NCBI GenBank assembly: GCA_900472175.1
Contig: UCHD01000019.1
Location: 118,769 to 182,768, forward strand
Source of the DNA: Hyphomicrobiales bacterium
GTDB lineage: Bacteria > Pseudomonadota > Alphaproteobacteria > Rhizobiales > Rhizobiaceae
Length of the DNA: 64,000 nucleotides
Direction of reading: 5' to 3'
In this document: one piece after another, positions 30,176-37,826 of the stretch
How positions within the stretch are numbered: the stretch's first letter is position 1
How the letters are laid out: each line of letters opens with the position of its first letter
Made by a program: the position numbers and the translations under genes
The notes under the pieces: generated by a model
Told to the model about the DNA's origin: nothing
Database searches by the model: none
The model's input: the letters and a program-made list of their open reading frames with translations, nothing else

Positions 30176-30736
30176 TCAGATCTTCACGCCGGTGACAGCT
30201 TGTGGCGCGGGGTGGTCGTCGAGAGCCGCCTGTTCTTCACTGTCACGGACGAATTCGGCGGTGGTGACGTCGATGCGGCCGGATGCGACACAAAACATGT
30301 CCCAGAGAATGATCAGGAAGGCCGGGATGCCGAAGGCGAGGCCAGCACCGTAGAAAAAGCCCATGGAGAGACCGGTCGCCGGCATCGCCGCTGGCAGGTT
30401 GATCAGTGTCTGCGTCCAGCTGCCGCTGATCATCAGCGCGGTCGCCAAAAGCATCAGCCCCTGCCCTGCCAGAACGGCCAGCTTTGCGCCGGTTGGCGGC
30501 AGCCGCTTGATCAGCGAATCGACACCGAGATGGCCGTGCTCCCGCATGGCGACGACGGCGCCGAGGAATGTCAGCCAGATGAAGAAGACCCGGGAAAGCT
30601 CTTCGGACGAGGTGATGCCCTGGTTGAAGGCATAACGCAGCACGACATTGCCGAACACCAGAATGACCATGGCGGCAAGCAGAAGGGCGATGATCACCTT
30701 CAGCACAAAAAAATAGAAATCGATGATGCGTGTCAT
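30176..30736 (-). CDS. dctQ: TRAP transporter small permease, DctQ family
   Basis: 186 residues with four hydrophobic segments. The segment SSEELSRVFFIWLTFLGAVVAMREHGHLGVD is the DctQ signature. It is the first gene of the operon dctQ-dctM-dctP-shikimate dehydrogenase-quiC, transcribed away from the TetR gene. The tail is longer than usual and acidic/polar (RDSEEQAALDDHPAPQ). Confidence 0.92.
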   Translation of the reverse strand: MTRIIDFYFFVLKVIIALLLAAMVILVFGNVVLRYAFNQGITSSEELSRVFFIWLTFLGAVVAMREHGHLGVDSLIKRLPPTGAKLAVLAGQGLMLLATALMISGSWTQTLINLPAAMPATGLSMGFFYGAGLAFGIPAFLIILWDMFCVASGRIDVTTAEFVRDSEEQAALDDHPAPQAVTGVKI

Positions 30737-30869
30737 GCCTGTCCTCCCGAGATGGATTCCGCCGGTGGCGATTGCTTGCCGTGTGCTGCATCAGTAACGG
30801 CTGCACAATACCGTAACGGGATATCCGCGCTGGTGCCTCCTCCTCAGGGACATTCGGCGCGATTACAAA

Positions 30870-30894
30870 ATGTACGAACTGGTACGTATGTCAA
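30870..30894 (-). promoter_or_regulatory. Promoter/operator of the quinate-TRAP operon
   Basis: On the minus strand TTGACA (30889-30894) is immediately followed by ACGTACCAGTTCGTACA, in which GTAC occurs twice with 6 bases between (30872-30875 and 30882-30885). GTAC-rich half-sites overlapping a -35/-10 spacer are typical of TetR-type repression. The divergent TetR gene begins about 130 bases away. No good -10 hexamer could be fixed. Confidence 0.45.
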
Positions 30895-31023
30895 TAGGCA
30901 TCTATTGAAAGCGGGCTGCAAGCTGACTATGACTTGAAGGGCATATCGGGTAACCGGATGCAGATTCCCGCGTTGGAGACACGTGGAGTGGACAAGCGAG
31001 GCGCCGGGAGGGAGCGGCGGAGC

Positions 31024-31662
31024 ATGGCAAGCAAGGCTGAAAACGGCAGGAAAAACGATCCGCAGCGCACCCAGGAAAATATCCTCGAGGTGGCGACGGA
31101 AGAATTTTCCACGCATGGCCTGGCCGGCGGGCGTGTCGATGCCATCGCCGAGCGAACCCGCACGTCCAAGCGCATGATTTATTACTATTTTGGCAGCAAG
31201 GAAGGCCTCTATCTTGCCGTGCTGGAGCGCTCCTATCGCAAGATCCGTACGCTGGAAGCAGACCTCCAGCTCTCCAATCTGGAGCCGGAAGAGGCCCTGC
31301 GGGTGCTGATCTCGACCACCTTCGACCATGACGAAGCGCACCCGGATTTCGTCCGGCTGGTCAGCATCGAAAACATCCACCACGCCGCCCATATGCTGCG
31401 CTCGGAGGCAATCCGCGACCTCAACGTCTCCGTCATCGAGACCATCGCCGGCATTCTGGAGCGAGGGGTCAGCCAGCGCGTTTTCACGCGCCAGGCCGAT
31501 CCGATCGACATTCACATGATGATCAGCGCGTTCTGCTTTTTCCGCGTTTCCAACCGCTATACGTTCGGCTCGATTTTTCGCCGTGACCTTTCAGAAGCCG
31601 CCACGATCGAACGGCACCGCACAATGATTGCCGATGCCGTTATTGGTTACTTGAAAGCGTAG
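31024..31662 (+). CDS. TetR/AcrR-family regulator
   Basis: 212 residues from the chosen ATG. The N-terminal HTH is complete (TQENILEVATEEFSTHGLAGGRVDAIAERTRTSKRMIYYYFGSKEGLYLAVLE). The C-terminal ligand domain has the segment DFVRLVSIENIHHAAHMLRS. An in-frame ATG 66 bases upstream is possible, but a GGAG nine bases ahead of 31024 supports the shorter form. Divergent from the TRAP/quinate operon, so it is the probable repressor, responding to quinate, shikimate or protocatechuate. Confidence 0.88.
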   Translation: MASKAENGRKNDPQRTQENILEVATEEFSTHGLAGGRVDAIAERTRTSKRMIYYYFGSKEGLYLAVLERSYRKIRTLEADLQLSNLEPEEALRVLISTTFDHDEAHPDFVRLVSIENIHHAAHMLRSEAIRDLNVSVIETIAGILERGVSQRVFTRQADPIDIHMMISAFCFFRVSNRYTFGSIFRRDLSEAATIERHRTMIADAVIGYLKA

Positions 31663-31703
31663 ACGGCAGATAGGATGTGTCCAACGCTGCTGTTGTGGGG
31701 TTA

Positions 31704-32723
31704 TCATCGCCTCAGGATTGCTATGAAGGCAAGGCCTCCGACCAGCCCTGTTATGACGCCAATCGGAATATCCTCCGGTGCCATGACAACGCGGGCGGCG
31801 ATATCGGCAAGAATCAGCACCACTGCACCTGTCAGTGCGGATAAAGGGATGACACGGACATTGTCGCTGCCGGCGACAAGCCGGACGAAATGCGGCACCA
31901 TCAGACCGATAAACCCGATGGCGCCGGAAAAGGCGACCATGACCCCTGTTAGAAGGGCTGTTACGACGAAGAGCTGTGCCCGGAAACGTGCGACCGGAAT
32001 GCCCAGTGTAGTCGCCGTTTCATCGCCCATGGCCAGCGCGTTGATTTCCCGTGCACGCAGGACGAGCCATGTCAGGCAGAAGCCGAGAACTGCGGCGGGA
32101 TAGACAAGGTGTGGCCATTGCGCCAGTCCCAGGCCGCCCAGCATCCAGAACACCACCGTATGTACGGCGCGCGGGTCGCCGAGAAATATCAACAGGTTGC
32201 CAAGCGCTGTTGCAACGAAGGCGACGGCTACGCCCGACAGCACAAGCCGATCAGCCGCCTGTCCTGAAAAGCGCGTGACCGCAACCACGGCGATGGTGGC
32301 AAGCAGAGAGCCGGCGAAGGCAAACAGCGGCACGGTGACGAGGCCGAAGATGAGACCGGTGTGAAGCAATGCCAGGATCGCGCCAAGCGCGCCGCCGGAG
32401 GAAACTCCGAGCAGATGCGGGTCAGCGAGTGGATTGCGCGTGACCGCCTGCAATACGGTGCCGACCACCGCGAGACCCGCCCCCACCAGCGCTGCCAGGA
32501 TGACGCGCGGAAAACGGACATCCCAGACGATGCTGTCGCGGCCGGCCGACCACGTAACCTCGATCAGGCCCGGCGCCAGCTTGTTGGCGACGATGGACCA
32601 GACGGTGCCGAAGGAAATGGGGGCGGCGCCGAGAGACACGCCTGCAGTGATGCAAAGGCAAATCAGGGTCGCCGATACGGCTATCGTCAGAAGAAGTCGG
32701 CCACCGGTCATATCAGGGTCCAT
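31704..32723 (-). CDS. ABC permease, FecCD/BtuC family
   Basis: 339 residues with about nine to ten spans. Family motifs: FPRVILAALVGAGLAVVGTVLQAVTRNPLADPHLLGVSSGGALGA, GEINALAMGDETATTLGIPV-like REINALAMGDETA, and GAIGFIGLMVPHFVRLVAGSDNVRVIPLSALTGA. These are classical for corrinoid/siderophore importers. Start is uncertain between MDPDM and the Met four codons later. Neither has a strong ribosome binding site. A terminator-like hairpin lies just upstream. Confidence 0.9.
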   Translation of the reverse strand: MDPDMTGGRLLLTIAVSATLICLCITAGVSLGAAPISFGTVWSIVANKLAPGLIEVTWSAGRDSIVWDVRFPRVILAALVGAGLAVVGTVLQAVTRNPLADPHLLGVSSGGALGAILALLHTGLIFGLVTVPLFAFAGSLLATIAVVAVTRFSGQAADRLVLSGVAVAFVATALGNLLIFLGDPRAVHTVVFWMLGGLGLAQWPHLVYPAAVLGFCLTWLVLRAREINALAMGDETATTLGIPVARFRAQLFVVTALLTGVMVAFSGAIGFIGLMVPHFVRLVAGSDNVRVIPLSALTGAVVLILADIAARVVMAPEDIPIGVITGLVGGLAFIAILRR

Positions 32724-32740
32724 GTTGTGCGCAGGAAGCA

Positions 32741-32768
32741 AAAAAACCGGGCAGATTGACCCGCCCGG
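32741..32768 (-). terminator. Rho-independent terminator between binding-protein and permease genes
   Basis: On the minus strand CCGGGC...GCCCGG (arms 32763-32768 and 32747-32752) is followed directly by TTTTTTT. It sits about 25 bases after the binding-protein stop and 18 before the permease start. It should reduce permease transcription relative to the three upstream genes. Confidence 0.75.
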
Positions 32769-32793
32769 CCGGATGTTTCGGAGCAGCAGCGGG

Positions 32794-33756
32794 TTACATG
32801 TTGCGCGGATGAAAGGCGTCGGCCAGGCGGCCGATCGCGTCGATGTTGCGCGGCCCGGGTGTCGCTTCGACATAATCAAGCACCACGAAACGGTCATTCT
32901 TGACGGCATCAAGGCTCTTGAAGGCAGGATTTTCCTTCATGAAGGCAATCTTCTGCTCGGCGGTCACATCGCCATAATTGACAATGACGATCACCTGCGG
33001 ATTGCGCTCGATCACCGGCTCCCAGGATATTTCGGTCCAGCTTTTTTCCACATCTTCCATAATGTTGGCGCCACCGGCGGCCTCGATCATCGCGGTTGGT
33101 ATGCCGAACCGTCCGGACGTAAATGGTTTTTCTGTGCCGGAATCGTAGACAAAGACACGTACGGGCCGTTTGACCTCACCAATCCGGCTCTTGATATCGG
33201 CAAGCCCTTTTTCATAACCCGCGACGAGGGCCTTTGCCCTGTCGTCGACGCCGAAGATCGCGCCGAGATTGAGGATGTCGGCAAACATGTCGTTCATCGT
33301 CGGCTTGGATCTTGCCATGACGTGGATGCAGGATTCGGTCAGCTCGTAGACCTTGATCTTGAACGGGTCGAGCGTTTCCGGCGTCACTTCGCCACCGACT
33401 TTCATGCCGTAATTCCAGCCGGCGAAAAAGAAATCGGCATCGGCGTTGAGCAGTACTTCCTTGGTCGGATATTTTTCCGCCAGCTCGGGGAGCGCCTTGA
33501 CGCCTTCGCGCAGCTTTTCATCCAGCGTCTTCCAGCCGGAAATACCGGTATACCCGACCATGTGGGCCTGCAGTTGCAGAGCCAGCATCATCTCGGTGAG
33601 ATTGACGTCGTGGGAAATCGCCCGCTTCGGTGCGGCATCGAAGGTGACTTCGCGGTTGCAACTCTTGACGGTGACCGGATAGGCGAAGGCAGGTAGCGCG
33701 ATCAGTGCCGTGGCGAGGAAACCCGCGGCGGAGGCGAGCAGGCGGAAAGAGGGCAT
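32794..33756 (-). CDS. ABC periplasmic binding protein, FecB/BtuF type
   Basis: 320 residues with a Sec signal (ALIALPAFA-YP). The class III binding-protein fold is shown by VTFDAAPKRAISHDVNLTEMMLAL, a long mid helix with SRIGEVKRPVRVFVYD, and the second lobe IIVIVNYGD/LDAVKNDRFVVLDY. Cysteine in SCNREVTF and in TESCIHV may form a disulfide. Position under a cobalamin riboswitch points to cobalamin, cobinamide or a cobalt complex as ligand. A Zur-like box at the same promoter leaves a metal chelate possible. Confidence 0.9.
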   Translation of the reverse strand: MPSFRLLASAAGFLATALIALPAFAYPVTVKSCNREVTFDAAPKRAISHDVNLTEMMLALQLQAHMVGYTGISGWKTLDEKLREGVKALPELAEKYPTKEVLLNADADFFFAGWNYGMKVGGEVTPETLDPFKIKVYELTESCIHVMARSKPTMNDMFADILNLGAIFGVDDRAKALVAGYEKGLADIKSRIGEVKRPVRVFVYDSGTEKPFTSGRFGIPTAMIEAAGGANIMEDVEKSWTEISWEPVIERNPQVIVIVNYGDVTAEQKIAFMKENPAFKSLDAVKNDRFVVLDYVEATPGPRNIDAIGRLADAFHPRNM

Positions 33757-33772
33757 GGTTGGTCCTTTCGGT

Positions 33773-34567
33773 TCAGGCGGTTTTTAGGGAAAATGAAAAA
33801 CGCGCGGCGGCGGTGCCATGTGGCGGATGAGCAAGGGTGGTCACGCCAAAAGTGGCCGAAATCGCGTGTGGCGTTAGCACCTCGTCCGGCAGGCCGAAGC
33901 CAACCATCCGGCCGTCCCGCATCAGCGCCACATGGGTGGCGAATGTGCTGGCGAGGTTGATATCGTGCAGCGTTGTGACGATGGTCAGCTTCAGTCCGGC
34001 GAGCAGATGAAGAATTTCCAGCTGGTGGCGGATATCGAGATGGTTGGTCGGCTCATCAAGAATGATGATATCCGGCTCCTGCGCCAGCGCCCGGGCCACC
34101 AGTACCCGCTGCTTCTCGCCGCCCGAGAGCGTCGAGAACTGGCGCTTGGCCATAGAGGCGAGATCGAGATGGTCCAGGCAGTGAGCCACCTGGGCACGAT
34201 CCTCGTCTGTCCAGCCTGTCAGGCCCTGGCGCCTCGGAATACGGCCCATCGTCACCACATCGAGGACGGTGAACGGGAAATCAGCCGGCATTTCCTGCAG
34301 CACGACGGCGACGCGGCGGGCCACAGCCTGGGCGGAAAGCGCGCGGGTGTCGTCGCCGTCGATTTCGACCCGGCCCTCCAAGGGGGCGACGCCGCGATAG
34401 AGGCAGCGCAACAGCGATGTCTTGCCGGCGCCGTTTGGCCCGACGATGGCAAGCCGCTCGCCGGCTTCCAGTGAAAAGCTGACGTCGCGAACGAGGAGCA
34501 GGTTGGCTTTTGGTCCCCAGCTAACGCCCGAAACCTTCAGACTGGCGCCGCGCCGATCACAGCTCAT
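33773..34567 (-). CDS. ABC ATPase, FecE/BtuD type
   Basis: 264 residues. Walker A GPNGAGKTS, Q-loop VVLQEMPADFPFTV, signature STLSGGEKQRV, Walker B DIIILDEPTNHLD and H-loop VTTLHDINLAS are all intact. The segment VTMGRIPRRQGLTGW is typical for iron-siderophore/corrinoid ATPases. Third position in the operon order DUF1636-ATPase-binding protein-permease, with 16- to 25-base gaps. Confidence 0.93.
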   Translation of the reverse strand: MSCDRRGASLKVSGVSWGPKANLLLVRDVSFSLEAGERLAIVGPNGAGKTSLLRCLYRGVAPLEGRVEIDGDDTRALSAQAVARRVAVVLQEMPADFPFTVLDVVTMGRIPRRQGLTGWTDEDRAQVAHCLDHLDLASMAKRQFSTLSGGEKQRVLVARALAQEPDIIILDEPTNHLDIRHQLEILHLLAGLKLTIVTTLHDINLASTFATHVALMRDGRMVGFGLPDEVLTPHAISATFGVTTLAHPPHGTAAARFSFSLKTA

Positions 34568-34591
34568 GGATCGTCTCCCGGAACCACGGTT

Positions 34592-34999
34592 TCATTGAAT
34601 GCGCTCTGCGTGATGTTCCGACACAAGGAATGCCGCCGGGATTCGGGCGATGGTCTTGCCACCGAGGCCGCGGGGGCGTTCGGCCTCACGTGTCAGGCCA
34701 TTCGGCCGTTCGGCATAGATCGCGGCGAAATCCACCAGCGCTGCGATATCCGTGTCTGGCGCGATATCGCCAAACAGATAGGTCGCCTTGCCGCTCGCCT
34801 GGAACGCGATCGTGCAGGGACGCTTGCAGCCGGCCATGCAGACGGTGCCCTCGATGGAGAAATCAGGCCCGTTGGCAGCGCCCATGCGTGACAGGCTGTC
34901 ATTGAGGCGGGCGAGCAGTTCCAGTCCCGGGCGGCACGCGGTGCCGGTGATCCGGCAATCGGTGCAGACGGTTATGATGTGCTGTGGATGGTGTGCCAT
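34592..34999 (-). CDS. DUF1636 predicted metal-binding protein
   Basis: About 135 residues. Cysteine pairs CTDCRITGTAC near the N-terminus and CMAGCKRPC in the middle resemble a thin-film ferredoxin-like CxxxC set and make metal or cluster binding likely; the end is ARIPAAFLVSE. As I recall, DUF1636 genes associate with cobalamin and COG0523 loci. The start is chosen for the GGGGA six bases ahead. It is the first gene after the cobalamin riboswitch, hence probably B12-repressed. Biochemical function unknown. Confidence 0.8.
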   Translation of the reverse strand: MAHHPQHIITVCTDCRITGTACRPGLELLARLNDSLSRMGAANGPDFSIEGTVCMAGCKRPCTIAFQASGKATYLFGDIAPDTDIAALVDFAAIYAERPNGLTREAERPRGLGGKTIARIPAAFLVSEHHAERIQ

Positions 35000-35120
35000 G
35001 TCTTGTCCCCGGTGGCGACGTCCGGAGTCCACATGGCGATAAAACGCAAACGCGCAAAAACGTTGCTTTCAAGCCAGACTTTTTCCATCGGAACACCCCG
35101 TCCGTTGCAGTTGATCATCG

Positions 35121-35308
35121 ATGATGGCAGGTCTCCTGGCTCGCGGGTCAGTGCGCATTCACCCCTTCCCGGCTTTCGGCCAGTGGGATGTTGTGAATGC
35201 ACTCTCCGCTTACAGTTGCGGGGGCAGCCACGGTTTTGGCCCCTAATGGGTCATCCTCACCGTGTTCCCTTTTCAGCCGCTCCAGGGTCACCTGGAAGCA
35301 GCACCATC
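35121..35308 (-). promoter_or_regulatory. Cobalamin (B12) riboswitch
   Basis: Read on the minus strand the element runs GATGGTGC..., GGGAACACGGTG, the core GGCTGCCCCCGCAACTGTAAGCGG, a GAATGC/GCATTC-type arm, GCCACTG-type CCACTGGCC, and ends in the B12 box GCCAGGAGACCTGCCATC. The terminal GATGG (5') and CCATC (3') close helix P1. All the universally conserved cores of the class are present. It lies upstream of the DUF1636-ABC operon. About 120 bases separate it from the first start codon; no obvious terminator was found, so control may be at translation. Confidence 0.93.
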
Positions 35309-35381
35309 AGCGCGACATCTCGCACGATTCCGCCGACCAGACAACGCCGGATCCCGATGGTTTCGTATCCTTATTGCGATG

Positions 35382-35404
35382 GTTATGTTATTTAATAACA
35401 TTTC
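35382..35404. promoter_or_regulatory. Zur-like operator upstream of the B12 riboswitch
   Basis: ATGTTAT-N3-ATAACAT (35385-35401) is a perfect 7-bp inverted repeat, flanked by G at 35382 and C at 35404. It matches, at most non-degenerate positions, the alphaproteobacterial Zur consensus as I recall it (GNAATGTTATANTATAACATTNC). It lies 77 bases before the riboswitch, where the operon promoter should be. From 35405 to the rpsU gene I see only weak open frames and no other element. Confidence 0.5.
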
Positions 35405-35737
35405 AAGCGTCAAGTGCTGGTACGACCTTTGCCTTTGGCGCATGGAGTGCGATCACTGGACGGGCGATTCCTATGTCCAATGTGGTTGCCGCGAAAACGA
35501 AACGGGCTGCAAGGCCATGAGAATCTCGGCTTTGGCTGACAGCGCTGGCCCCGGTTTTCAACGTTCCCAGCGAAAAACCACCGGATTGATGAGTGGGGTT
35601 CCTGCTAAAATTTGAGGGTCTGAGCGAAAGACTAGGCAGATTATGTGAGAAATTTTGCCTTACGCTCTGGATTTGGTTCGTAAATTGCTCTACTGCCCCT
35701 GCCATCTCTAGTGAACATCAGACTTTGAAAGATTCAC

Positions 35738-35971
35738 ATGCAAGTATTGGTTCGCGACAACAACGTCGATCAGGCTCTCCGAGTGTTGAAGAAGAAGCTT
35801 CAGCGCGAAGGTGTCTTCCGTGAAATGCGTATGCGGGAAGCATACGAAAAGCCGTCCGTCAAAAAGGCGCGCCAGAAGGCTGAAGCCATCAGCCGCCAGC
35901 GCAAGAATGCGCGCAAGCAGCTTCAGCGCGAAGGCCTGCTGCCGGCACCGAAGAAGAAGCCAACCCGCTAA
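35738..35971 (+). CDS. rpsU: 30S ribosomal protein S21
   Basis: 77 residues, highly basic. The start [32 protein letters not shown] and the run of basic residues to KKKPTR match alphaproteobacterial bS21, which helps 30S bind mRNA during initiation. Slightly long for S21 (about 70), as usual in rhizobia. It stands alone with its own terminator. Confidence 0.95.
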   Translation: MQVLVRDNNVDQALRVLKKKLQREGVFREMRMREAYEKPSVKKARQKAEAISRQRKNARKQLQREGLLPAPKKKPTR

Positions 35972-36010
35972 TAGCGGCAGCTTCCGACGAGATTTGGGCT
36001 TTTGGTCCAA

Positions 36011-36045
36011 GGCGCGTCCGGTCTCCGGATGCGCCTCGTTTCGTT
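36011..36045 (+). terminator. rpsU terminator
   Basis: GGCGCGTCCGG (36011-36021) and CCGGATGCGCC (36025-36035) form an 11-bp stem with one G-U pair and a 3-base loop, followed by T-rich TCGTTTCGTTG. It begins 40 bases after the rpsU stop codon. Confidence 0.8.
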
Positions 36046-36070
36046 GTGTCGAATATCTGAAATTTGAGAT

Positions 36071-36120
36071 GCTTTGACATCTGCAGCGCCGTGGCCTCAC
36101 TGTGCTGCAGATGTCAAAGC
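36071..36120. repeat. Perfect 17-bp inverted repeat downstream of rpsU
   Basis: GCTTTGACATCTGCAGC (36071-36087) and its exact reverse complement (36104-36120) flank a 16-base spacer. No T-run follows on either strand, so it is not a standard terminator. The remaining gap to the XRE gene (36121-36451) shows no convincing gene; its last 80 bases are AT-rich promoter-like sequence. Confidence 0.85.
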
Positions 36121-36385
36121 GCGCCGGTAGATTCGGCATGCCCTGCAGGTGCGCTGGCGGTTCTGTCCGCCAATCCGGTGATGCCGATGGTGCGCACTAT
36201 CCCCGCGGCCCTCTGGCAGACCGGCCGAGATCGGCTGCCGCAAAGTCATCTCGCCCATACCGTCACTTGATTCTCTCTGGTTTCCATGGCTTTGGGTGCG
36301 CCCATCGTCCTCGCGCGCCTGAAGCGGGCTTATTGCCCGGCGGTCTGCTTTCGATACCGGGTCTTGGCGAATTTTCACTGTATAG

Positions 36386-36399
36386 AGGAAATATTTCCT
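36386..36399. promoter_or_regulatory. Candidate operator of the XRE regulator
   Basis: AGGAAATATTTCCT is a perfect 14-base palindrome in AT-rich DNA 52 bases before the XRE start codon, next to TATAAG and TATTATA -10-like runs. Autoregulation through such a palindrome is common for XRE repressors. Confidence 0.5.
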
Positions 36400-36451
36400 A
36401 CTCGTATAAGTTTTATTATATCTACTTCTGATTGATTCCAGGGGTAGATCA

Positions 36452-36832
36452 ATGGACCAGCCCAGAATTGACAGAGCGCGTGGCAGCCGCCTCAAGCAGG
36501 CGATGATCGCAAGTGGCCATCGCAAGGCGATGGCGCTGGCGGCCGAGCTTTCCATTTCGCCGGCGGCGATCACGAAATGGATACAAGGACACGCCATGTC
36601 CGTGGATCACGCCCGCACGCTCGCCGCACTGCTCAATGTCTCCCTCGACTGGCTTTTGATGGGGCGAAACGGTCCGGACTGGCTGCGGCCGGATCAATTG
36701 AGCGAACTTGAGCGTGACCTCATCGGCAAGCTGCGCGAGCGCCCCGTGCGGGTCACCAAGCTCTTTATCGGCCTGACCGCAGAGATACCGATAGTGCCGG
36801 CATCCGATCAATCAGGACACGCTCAACCGTGA
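36452..36832 (+). CDS. XRE-family helix-turn-helix regulator
   Basis: 126 residues. The helix-turn-helix is at about 12-62: GSRLKQAMIASG, MALAAELSISPAAITKWIQGHAMSVDHARTLAALLNVSLDWLLMG, similar to phage CI-like and small stand-alone repressors. The C-terminal half is short and has no peptidase motif. It precedes the three unrecognised genes on the same strand by about 175 bases and may control them. Confidence 0.85.
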   Translation: MDQPRIDRARGSRLKQAMIASGHRKAMALAAELSISPAAITKWIQGHAMSVDHARTLAALLNVSLDWLLMGRNGPDWLRPDQLSELERDLIGKLRERPVRVTKLFIGLTAEIPIVPASDQSGHAQP

Positions 36833-37006
36833 GTTAAAATCCTTTGATTGTTTCACCGGAAGTAAACAGCCTTAAGTAGTAAATTCGACAGGGATACCGC
36901 AATAGTTTCTTCGGGGGTGCAGCTGATGGATGTGAGGCAGGAACGCCGCAAGCAGCCGGCAGAGGTAAAGTCAACCCCTTACCGAACTCAAACCGGAGAA
37001 CTATCG

Positions 37007-37672
37007 ATGTCCACGCTCCTTACGATCAATGTCACCAATCTTGAGCCCGCAACACAGCAATTCTATTTCTTTCAGCAGCCGGCAGTCTACACAGGCGGCG
37101 CGACGGTTTACAGCAACAGCCTCTATTCCGGCAGCTTGGGAAACTACGCTGCCACAGGATCGACCCTGACCTTTCAGGTGAACATGCAGTTCTATGCCGG
37201 TATCCAGCAGGCGCATAGTACACCTCAGGTCGGGCAGTCTTCAGGCTACTCCTCAGCCAGCCGGGCGATTGACCTGGCGCCCACCTCCGGCACGGCCAAT
37301 GATTGGACCACCGCATCCGTCAATCCGCTGGGATTGACACAGCCGGCGAATGGTACCGGCGTCCAGCCGGGCGCGTTCCGGATTACCACTCCGACCTATT
37401 CGCCGCCGGCGATCTACAACGTCGGCTCGGCTGTCGAAGTCAACGGTGGCATCGCCTTGTCGAACTTCGTGGTGGCAAACCCCAGCAACAATACGGATTG
37501 CCAGCCGATTCTGACTTACTACGTCCAGACGGGCGGCTACACGCCGGGAACCGTCATGAACTTCTCGGCTTCCAGCGTCAACGCAGCTGTTTGCGATTTC
37601 ACCGGCGGTCATTCGATCATCAACGTCACCCTGAATGCGGATGGTTCGTGGGGAACGACGATCATTCAGTAA
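37007..37672 (+). CDS. Unrecognised beta-rich protein A (paralogue of the gene at 37827)
   Basis: 221 residues, no recognised domain. Composition is rich in Ser, Thr, Asn, Gly and Tyr with alternating hydrophobic positions, suggesting an all-beta fold. No signal peptide or membrane span. Landmarks shared with its neighbour are an early FYFFQQPA, PLGL in the middle, then DCQPILTYYV and VCDFTGGHSIINV; the two cysteines are in matching places. GGAG at 36994-36997 fixes the start; the in-frame extension upstream looks non-coding. Possible roles (secreted lectin-like, toxin-like or structural protein) are guesses. The shared cysteines hint at a disulfide. Confidence 0.75.
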   Translation: MSTLLTINVTNLEPATQQFYFFQQPAVYTGGATVYSNSLYSGSLGNYAATGSTLTFQVNMQFYAGIQQAHSTPQVGQSSGYSSASRAIDLAPTSGTANDWTTASVNPLGLTQPANGTGVQPGAFRITTPTYSPPAIYNVGSAVEVNGGIALSNFVVANPSNNTDCQPILTYYVQTGGYTPGTVMNFSASSVNAAVCDFTGGHSIINVTLNADGSWGTTIIQ

Positions 37673-37701
37673 TTTTGGTCATCTGGTTCGAGCGTGCACG
37701 G

Positions 37702-37727
37702 GTGGGCGGGTGAATAAACCCGTCCAC
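37702..37727 (+). other. Hairpin between genes A and B
   Basis: GTGGGCGGGT (37702-37711) pairs with ACCCGTCCAC (37718-37727) with one G-U and a 6-base loop, 30 bases after the stop of gene A. Without a T-run it may be an mRNA-stabilising or attenuating element. Confidence 0.5.
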
Positions 37728-37826
37728 ACGGCTAGACCGAACGGCCGCTGTCCGGCGCCCACCCAGCTCTTTCGTACATCAATGATCATTTCAGGGAGTC
37801 GGGTGGCACCTGGGAGGTAGACCCTC

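Noticed and set aside
34972..35088. 38-codon minus-strand frame between B12 riboswitch and DUF1636 gene
   Set aside because: A leader peptide is conceivable in the expression platform, but its ribosome binding site is weak and it overlaps the DUF1636 start.
35442..35615. 57-codon cysteine-containing plus-strand frame next to the Zur-like box
   Set aside because: A small metal protein under Zur would be attractive, but there is no clear ribosome binding site and the second half does not look like coding sequence.
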